64,000 bases of DNA from the NCBI GenBank assembly GCA_916700875.1, contig CAKAKS010000066.1:2893742-2957741 (forward strand). Direction: 5' to 3'. The position numbers and the translations under genes were made by a program. Below, one piece after another: positions 56,377 to 64,000 of this stretch (its first letter is position 1; each line of letters opens with the position of its first letter). This DNA is from Sebastes aleutianus (taxonomy: Eukaryota; Chordata; Actinopteri; Perciformes; Sebastidae). The notes below the pieces were generated by a model. It ran no database searches. It worked only from the letters and a program-made list of their open reading frames with translations, and was not told the DNA's origin.

Positions 56377-57784
56377 GAAAAATACGTTAAAGGTTTTTTT
56401 AAGGCAATTTAAAGTTGTCCTGCTGCTCACTGGCTCAGTTCAGCTATCTCTACAGAGACAAACGACCTGCATCGATCCGCTATTAATACTGGATGAAGTT
56501 CTTTCCTGGTTGTTACACAACAGAGCCAAATTAGTGAGTTTCAGCTACAAAGCTCCAGCATCTCTTCACCAACTCTAGTTTCCAGACTTACTGTAACTCA
56601 GAGACGGGGAGGAAAAAAGAGCGATTGATTTTTTCCAAACAGATCATCTTGGGGGATGAGCCGGAGTGCAGAAGTTACTATACAACAAGAGCATCTGCTG
56701 ATACGTCTACACATGAATCTGCTTTATATCTGCAGTACTAGTAATCATTACATTCTACAGTTTTACTGTGAATTGTAAATGATTTTTAGGGACAGAATAA
56801 TCAGACTTTCTTTTGCATTTCAACATGTTCTGAGCTGTCCTCCGGCAGCAGGAGAAACTTTTATGTGCTAGTGAAAAATACTTTTTCAGTTATAATCGGT
56901 TTTAAAATTGAACCTCAAGGACTTTTTTTCTGTTTCCACAAGTTCAAAGTTTAATAGTTAAGAAGAGAAAGATTTTGTAATGAGTACACTCACAAGTGGT
57001 CAGATTCAAGGTTGCGGTATTTGTGTCTCAGGTGAAAAGCTGAAGTGTTATTCAAGTTATAAGAAGTAGATAATATTGAATCTTAAAAAAGTATTCCTAT
57101 TGTTTATTCTTTGCTTTACAGTTGAGTGACATTATTTATTCATTCACCTCTTTGACATCCACTGTATTCCTCTAAACTCCTTTAATTGCCTCAACGTTCA
57201 GCATTAATCACTCTGATTGTACTCGACGTGTCCACACAGTTTTACTCTGTTGACTTTATCCCTGAAAATAGGAGGCGGTTATTAAAGCACTAACAGAAAG
57301 AGCAGGTCAGGCCTCAGCCGTTATCCCTCCTCTGTCATCGCTTCTGGTGAGCTTTTTATGACAAGGGCGCAATTATCTGGCAACAAGCGCCGGCTACCGT
57401 GACCGAAGGGGGGTGAGGGTGTGTTGTTTGGCATGAGACAAATTTGGCAGCTCGCTCCGTTACCAAACAGGAACACACACATGCAATACAGAGACGAGGC
57501 GGCTGCCAATATTGAAGATGTCTAGACAGACAAGCATCACAGATATGAATGAATCGGTGTGTGTGTGTTCGTGTGTGTGTTTGTGTGTACTTCAGTCATT
57601 GTGGGGACCAGTTTTAGACCTTGAGAGTGAGGACATTTTGGAAAGGGAGGACATTTTGTCGGGTCCTCACTTCTTCAAAGCGCTGTTTGTGAGTTAAAAC
57701 CATATAAGAAGTGGATGTAGTCACCGTGACATCAACCATTGGTTTATGGACTACGGTTATAAAGCCTCGAGTTTGGTATTTTGG

Positions 57785-58613
57785 CCATCAACATCTTGTT
57801 TTTTTGGTGTCGCCATCTTGGTTTTTGGTCGTCGCCATCTTGGTTTTTGGTGTTGCCATCTTGGTTTTTGATCGTCGCCATCTTGGTTTTTGGCCGTCGA
57901 CATCTTGGTTTCTGGCCATCGACATCTTGTTTTTTTGGTGTCGCCATCTTGGTTTTTGGTCGTCGCCATCTTGGTTTTTGGTGTCGCCATCTTGGTTTTT
58001 GGTCGTCGCCATCTTGGTTTCTGGCCAACGCCATCTTGGTTTTTTGGTCGTCACCATCTTGGTTTCTGGCCATCGCCATCTTGGTTTTTTTGTGTCGCCA
58101 TCTTGGTTTTTGGTCGTCGCCATCTTGGTTTCTGGACAACGCCATCTTGTTTTTTTGGTGTCGCCATCTTGGTTTTTGGTCGTCGCCATCTTGGTTTCTG
58201 GCCAACGCCATCTTGTTTTTTGGTGTCGCCATCTTGGTTTCTAGCCAACGCCATCTTGTTTTTTGGTGTTGCCATCTTGGTTTCTGGCCATCGCCATCTT
58301 GTTTTTTTGGTGTCGCCATCTTGGTTTTTGGTCGTCGCCATCTTGGTTTTTGGTGTCGCCATCTTGGTTTCTAGCCAACGCCATCTTGTTTTTTGGTGTT
58401 GCCATCTTGGTTTCTGGCCATCGCCATCTTGTTTTTTTGGTGTCGCCATCTTGGTTTTTGGTGTTGCCATCTTGGTTTTTTGGTGTTGCCATCTTGGTTT
58501 CTGGACAACGCCATCATGTTTTTTTGGTGTCGCCATCTTGGTTTTTTGGTCGTCGCCATCTTGGTTTTTGGTCGTCGCCATCTTGGTTTCTGGCCATCGC
58601 CATCTTGGTTTTT
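57785..58613. repeat. 22-bp minisatellite
   Basis: About 37 copies of GCCATCTTGGTTTTTGGTCGTC with variant tails (TGTC, TGTT, CATC, CAAC) and T-run lengths. Long open frames on both strands are repeat artefacts, though they run to about 246 codons. Confidence 0.95.
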
Positions 58614-58679
58614 TTTGCAACCAGAAGTGACACGAGAGCGTGGAGCTAAGTACAACCGAACTTTCTGAATTAAGACATT

Positions 58680-58890
58680 TTTAAGTGACCAAAATGTTAC
58701 AATTAACTTTTATATTGTAACTAAAGCTTTAAAATAAGTAGTGCAGTTAAAGAGTACAATATTTCTCTCTGAGATGTCGTGGAGGAGAAGTAGAAAGTAG
58801 CAGAAAATGCAAATACTCGTAAAGTACAAGTACTTCAAAATTGTACTTGAGTAAATGTACTTAGTTACATTCCACCACTGGAAATGTGAA
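58680..58890. repeat. AT-rich dispersed repeat fragment
   Basis: It contains AGTACTTCAAAATTGTACTTGAG and AATGTACTTAGTTACATTCCACCACTG, the terminal part of the element type at 45640-46790, in inverse orientation. Confidence 0.7.
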
Positions 58891-59306
58891 AGCTAAGAAT
58901 CAATACAACGACACAGAAGAGTTACTGCAACTTGTATTGTTTCAGGAGTGTTTATACACAAGCTCAGAAGGGCCCTTCAATGCATTTTAATAAAAGCTTA
59001 AATAAAAAGGCATAAATATTTATCTTAAATGTTTGCCAACAGTCCTTCAGTTTACTTTGGTTTAGATTTCATATCGTTGAAATAGAAACATTCACGACAC
59101 TAAACGACTTCCTACCTCACTGTGTGCCGGTTCGGTTACACTTTCGTCCCGGAAGCAGAGGAACTTCTCAGTGATGTATGTCCTGCTCACACAGTCACTA
59201 CAGTTTGGTTTTGGAGGGCAGCTCTGTTTGTCTGGCTGCATACAGATGGTGTGCTTCAGGCTCAACTCCTCTGCCTTTTCCCCGTCTCTAAATCAATATC
59301 AACCCA

Positions 59307-59350
<44 letters not shown>
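59307..59350. repeat. (CA)n microsatellite
   Basis: About 22 CA units. Confidence 0.96.
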
Positions 59351-59353
<3 letters not shown>

Positions 59354-61679
59354 CAGTATCCATTTACTGTAAAATGTCCTGATGCTGCATTCTGTCTTGC
59401 ATTAGATGGAGCAGGATGGACAGCGTGATGGAAAGCTTGATTTATGTCGGAGGCTTTTTTGGACGCGTCCCAGCAGTGTCCCCACTTCTCCTTTTGTTGC
59501 CTTGTCTACACAGGTAGATCACCACATAATAGAGATCAGTGAGGACATTTAGAGAGAGGAGCACCAATTACTGCAGTGATATTGTCTTCTCCCAGCACGA
59601 CAGAAGAAGAAGAAGAAGAAAGGCCTCGTTTCACTGGTGTGATGCTGTGCGCTTAAATGAGGATGATTTACATAACTTCAGTGGGCCAATATTCTCAGAT
59701 TAAAACTTGAAAAAAGGCGTTGCATTTTCAAGGAGAATACTTTTTGCTGTTGGATAATTTAAAACAGGAAGTGGCACATTCAAAGTTACAAATTAGATTT
59801 AAAAGTGTCGTCTCAACAGCAGCAAGAGAGCTCTCCACCTACTGCAGAAGAAGCTTTACAAACCAAATCTCCATTCTCTTGAGTTTTTCTTTCCAATACT
59901 TCATCACAGAGCCGCTCAGGCTGTTCTCATACTCCCTTCGCAGCTATATGAAAAGTAATGCACTGTATTCATATATATCCTTATATATATACCTTTTCCT
60001 CGACCTAACCAAGTTTTTTCCTCTGAAGATGGAAGTTTATTTTGAAGTGATGGCATGTAACGAGCGGATATTGACACATGTTGCTGGACATTTTTGTAGG
60101 AAAACGTACAAAAAATGAGGAATCATTTTTCTGTAAGACATCATACGAACCGTGGTATGAGGATACATTGAGCAGCTACATGAACATGCTGTGTGCAGTT
60201 TTCTGACGTCTCCTTGGAGGACTTCTGGAGCTTCAAGTTCATTCTGAAGTTCAAACCTGCTGCTGCTTCGTGGAGCTGCCAACATGTCAAGTCGTCTGAA
60301 GTAGCTGTGACACTTTAGGCAACTTGCTGAGGAAGCTACTTTAGAAAGTGCATGAGCAATAAGCTGCAAACTCACGGATCACATAGAAAAGAATCAGAAA
60401 ATGAGATCAAGGCAATAAAAAACCCCAAAATCTACTTAAAGCTCAATAAAGACTCCATGAACCCGGCGTGATTATTGGCTCCGTCTGGACTTAAACAAAC
60501 CCGAGCCAATGAATCTTTAGTGTTCAGAGCGTGGCCCTCTCTCTGTGTGCCACTCTTTGTACTTCCAAGCCCACCATCCAGAGTGTAAAATGTTGAAATG
60601 TTCCTGAAAGTTGGATTACTGAGCTCTAAAGCAGGAGGCTAATCAGGCCCTTAATGACCCTCTGATGGATGGACTTTCCCTCCACTGACGGCGGCTGAGC
60701 CTTGAGCTGAGCCGGAGCTCGGCTGAGTAGGAAGCAGGACCCTTGGCTTTCAATTACTGTCTCGGGGAACACTTTGAGCCTCTGAAAACCCCCCCAGGGC
60801 TCTTCTGTTCCTCTGTGGAAATGGAAGGGAATTAGATATTTTTTTCTGATCAGACGTATATTTTTGGAAAGCTAATAGCTCTGCTTTGTTGTCACGCAGA
60901 GAGCTACGAGTTTAGCTCCTCTCCCGCTGAGTGCTCGCCTTCATCGTTGTTGGGGGATACAATTATTAGTTTGAGTTTTCTTTTTTAAGCAACACTCCAC
61001 ATCCCAAGTCTGTGATTACATTTCTGATTGCTGTGATATGTTTCTGTTAAAGTTGGCGGCCCGTGTCACACAGCCCACGATGTTTACTTTTCCTCTGATT
61101 TTAGACACAGAGGCGGCGGCTATATCTCGCTGAGATTAAATTAGAATGTGTCTCAGATAAGGATTCAATCTCCATTCTGTGACTTTCACTTACTGTTTGA
61201 CGTGTCCATCAGCTCGTCCTGTTCCCCCCTCCCCTACTGGGGAAAATATGAGAGATGACAATGTCATTGTCATTACAACAGCACGGCCATCCCGGGCCGG
61301 CAGCTAGCCGATGTTTTATGGATGACGCCGACTCCATCTCGGCAAAGTCATTTATTTCTGTTTTTGTGGACGGCAGCCAAAAGCTGTGCGTCCGGCACCA
61401 ACTGTATTTACAGTCAATCTCAGACCTGCTGGCTCAAAGCCCTTTAAAGGTCTCTGATTATTCACTATTCATGCATTTGTTCTCAAAAGTACTGCGGCTA
61501 AGGAAAAGAATAATGTTGTTTAGGTTTTATTTTCTAAAATATATTTCGGCCAACATGAGGGTGTGATATAGTGTTGTTTGCTGCATAGGCTGATGGCCAT
61601 CACTTATCCCAACCAACAGCCCCTCACCTCCTGCCCATATTTAACCCTACACTATACTAGTTCATTGATTGAAAAAAAC

Positions 61680-62392
61680 TAATGCTGTCAGTCAATATTT
61701 AATCAAAATGAATCGCAAATTATTTTTTTTTATCTGTTCAAAATGTACCTTAAATGAAGATTTGTCAAGTATTTAATACTCTTATCAACATGGGAGTGGA
61801 CAAATATGCTGCTTTATGTAAATGTATGTATATATTTATTATTGGAAATCAATTAACAACACAAAACAATGACAGATATTGTCCAGAAACCCTCACAGGT
61901 ACTGCATTTAGCATAAAACAATATGCTCCAATCATAGCATGGCAAACTGCAGCCCAACAGGCAACAACAGCTGTCAGTGTGTCAGTGTGCTGACTTGACT
62001 ATGACTTGCCCCAAACTGCATGTGATTATCATAAAGTGGGCATGTCTGTAAAGGGGAGACTCGTGGGTACCCATAGAACCCATTTACATTCACATATCTG
62101 GAGGTCAGAGGTCAAGGGACCCCTTTGAAAACGACCATGACAGTTCTTCCTTGCACAAGTTTGGAGCGTTATTTAACCTCCTTCGCGACAAGCTAGTATG
62201 ACATGGTTGGTACTAATTGATTCATCAGTTTTCCTAGTTTCATGATATCAGTATCTTCACTCTAGCTTTAAAACTGAGCCCGCTACAACCTAAATATCAC
62301 AAGTTGCTTTAATGCATTAAAGAAATTAGTGGCATTAAAACTAATTAGCATTAACGTGTTATTATCACGTTAACTTTGACAGCCATAAAAAA
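61680..62392 (+). mobile_element. AGGGCTGTCAA-family element, longest copy
   Basis: It starts near AATGCTGTCAGTCAATATTT and ends CACGTTAACTTTGACAGCCATAA. At about 710 bp it contains all segments seen in the other copies, including the GTGTCAGTGTGCTGACTTGA block. Confidence 0.87.
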
Positions 62393-62462
62393 CATACAGT
62401 ATATTTTTATTTAGTCTCTAAAAGAAGGTGTAATCTGTAGCATAAACTGCGGTATTGAAATC

Positions 62463-62850
62463 ATTTTTTGATTCTAAATGGGACCATAATTTACTAAATG
62501 AACACCATGATGTATTGAAGAAGACTTCAAACTAGCGACTGAGACCATAAACTCATGTTTACAATGTTTACTGAGGTAATACATGAAGTGAGGAGTCACC
62601 CACAATGCAGGTTTAAGGCACTTCAGCATTGGCTTCACTTTTCAGAACTGCAGGTTGCCACCTGGTCGGCTACTGTAGAAACATGGCGGTGCAACACGAC
62701 GGACTCCATGAAGACGACCTGCTCACCTTGTAGATATGAAGGACTCATTCTAAGCTAATGAAAACACAAAGATTATCTAGTTTCAGGTGATTATAAACTA
62801 ATGAAAACATAGTTATGAAAATCATATTCCGTTTCTGCAAATAGATCCTC
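62463..62850. repeat. Two adjoining dispersed repeats
   Basis: 62463-62672 is the reverse complement of 14748-15018. 62673-62850 matches parts of 37200-37640 directly. Their junction is abrupt at CCACCTGGTCGGCTACTG. Confidence 0.7.
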
Positions 62851-63918
62851 TGAAATACTACACACTTGAACTTTCAGTCTCAAAATATATCAAATTATAT
62901 GTCCACTATTTGAAGGACAACCGGTCGCATGATTGTTGATTGAGTTGAAGACTTAAAAGCACTAAGTGAGATACCTTAAATCAACAGCTCACAGACCATT
63001 GTTTGAGATGGTAACCCCTATTTCACCTCAGTTTTCTCTCAACAACCTGTTTATCCAACTTCTCTACACTTCAAACTCACTTTCTTGCTCTCCCAGAGGT
63101 CAAATTGCAGATAAATTTCCGCGAACATTTAATTTACTTTGCACCTGTCTGAAGGAGATGAGACTGTCTGTCTTTCTAATGGGGCAACACAAATCTCACT
63201 CTGGCGGAAAAGAAAAAACCTTGTTAGATTTGTGTGTTATTCAAGAAAGAAAATGAGAGAATTACCAAGTGGGCATGCAGCTGCAGGACAAAGACTCCGA
63301 GGTCTGGGGAAATCAGGAGTATTGGCAAACTTGTAAATCCTCTGACCTCCTTTATTTTGTAGAGTGTGCTGTTCCCGGGTCCTTGAGAAACCTTGGTGTT
63401 CATCAGGAGGGCTTGATAATCTCCTGGATGATGTGGTCCTCTGAGTTAAAAGCCTGCCATGCTGACTTATGTGTTTTCTCCGCGGCTCGCCTGCGATTCT
63501 TTGCCTGCTGCCGCCGCTACTCTGAAATAGTGTGATTTGGATCAGCCGAGCGGCAGGCAGATGGTCGGCAGGTTGTTATCTGCAAACACAGACAGCCACA
63601 CATGCACAAACACACTCATTCTCACACACACCTGTGCACACTCTTGTAATCTATTATCACCCACCGCCACAGTGTCTCTCCCACTGCACTGATCTCCTGC
63701 AGGAAACGGCCAACTGTGTATCAACTGAATATTTTTATCAAAGTTTGGTGCTACTTTTTAATAATACACCCTTTATGAAGGCTTTATTAATGACTAACAA
63801 GTTATTATGCTTCATAACTCAGTTAGAAGCCATTAACGAGTGAAATGAAGCTTCAGGAACTCGACCCTAAAGCGAGTACAGTGGAAACACATGCCAAACC
63901 CATGACCATGGCTACACC

Positions 63919-64000
63919 TTAAAGGGACTGTTTGTAACTTTCAGAATTGCTGCTTAACAGCGACACCTGTGGCCGTGAAATCAACGAAAGTCAGCGACGA
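63919..64000 (-). mobile_element. TTAA-flanked element, cut by window end
   Basis: It starts TTAAAGGGACTGTTTGTAAC and follows the sequence of 45789-45870 (CAGCGACACCTGTGGCCGTG). Same family and orientation as 45789-46473. Confidence 0.88.

Larger units (their letters stand above)
54986..64000. other. Intron 3' of exon K (partial)
   Basis: No further CSPG-like exon was found in 9 kb. It contains a dispersed repeat (55197-55460) also present at 22.8 kb, a short inverted-orientation AGGGCTGTCAA fragment (56284-56376), a dispersed repeat at 57590-57710 also seen at 5760-5930, the 22-bp minisatellite (57785-58613), an AT-rich repeat (58680-58890), a CA repeat (59307-59350), an AGGGCTGTCAA copy (61680-62392), a dispersed repeat (62463-62850) and the start of a TTAA element (63919-64000). 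59.4-61.6 and 62.9-63.9 kb show nothing specific. Confidence 0.7.

Noticed and set aside
57785..58613. Possible CRISPR-like array
   Set aside because: Units are contiguous with no unique spacers, and the host is a vertebrate.
57711..58668. Long open frames on both strands (up to about 246 codons) rich in WFLVVAIL or NQDGD repeats
   Set aside because: They come entirely from the 22-bp minisatellite, which stays open in several frames; no start context, splice logic or domain.
54986..64000. A third CSPG exon downstream
   Set aside because: No open block with LxVxDPD and G-R-L landmarks flanked by AG/GT was found; the intron seems to continue past the window.

Overview
This window is vertebrate genomic DNA, most likely from a ray-finned (teleost, probably percomorph) fish. 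Small exons with GT/AG borders sit far apart in AT-rich introns full of microsatellites, minisatellites, short TTAA-flanked inverted-repeat elements, a tRNA-derived SINE and LINE 3' ends of the kinds common in fish genomes. There is no bacterial or viral gene organisation.

The only gene I can support is the middle part of fras1 on the + strand, which enters and leaves the window. Eleven exons were assembled by eye from splice borders, reading frame and protein pattern. Eight consecutive exons (5579-34636) each encode one furin-like cysteine-rich (FU) repeat. All eight are in phase 1-1 and are 141, 141, 156, 147, 147, 141, 141 and 141 bp long. Three further exons follow. Exons 40025-40301 and 47753-47837 together encode the first CSPG/NG2-type repeat, and exon 54662-54985 encodes the second. 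The eleven exons join without a stop into 613 complete codons plus a split codon at the 5' edge. A run of FU repeats leading directly into CSPG repeats is the FRAS1 architecture; the FREM proteins have CSPG repeats but no FU array. FRAS1 is a basement-membrane matrix protein that acts with FREM1 and FREM2 in epithelial-mesenchymal adhesion (Fraser syndrome in people, fin-fold blistering in zebrafish). The exons for the signal peptide, VWC domains, first FU repeats, remaining CSPG repeats, Calx-beta domains and membrane anchor lie outside the window.

The rest is intron. Its most informative content is layered repeats: elements inside elements at about 6-7, 20.5, 23, 28-29.5, 33, 45-46.5 and 51 kb; a roughly 430-bp-arm inverted repeat at 17-18.7 kb; a family of about 650-710 bp beginning AGGGCTGTCAA with copies at 12.3, 24.5, 39.2, 40.4, 56.3 and 61.7 kb; a TTAA-flanked family at 28.6, 41.3, 45.8 and 63.9 kb; and minisatellites at 8.4-9.1, 17.7-18.3 and 57.8-58.6 kb. 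Several microsatellites abut splice sites. I found no second gene, no RNA gene other than the SINE, and nothing I would call a new molecular system. The best leads are the missing cysteine in the first FU repeat, the repeats pressed against splice sites of skippable exons, and the recoverable history of nested insertions.
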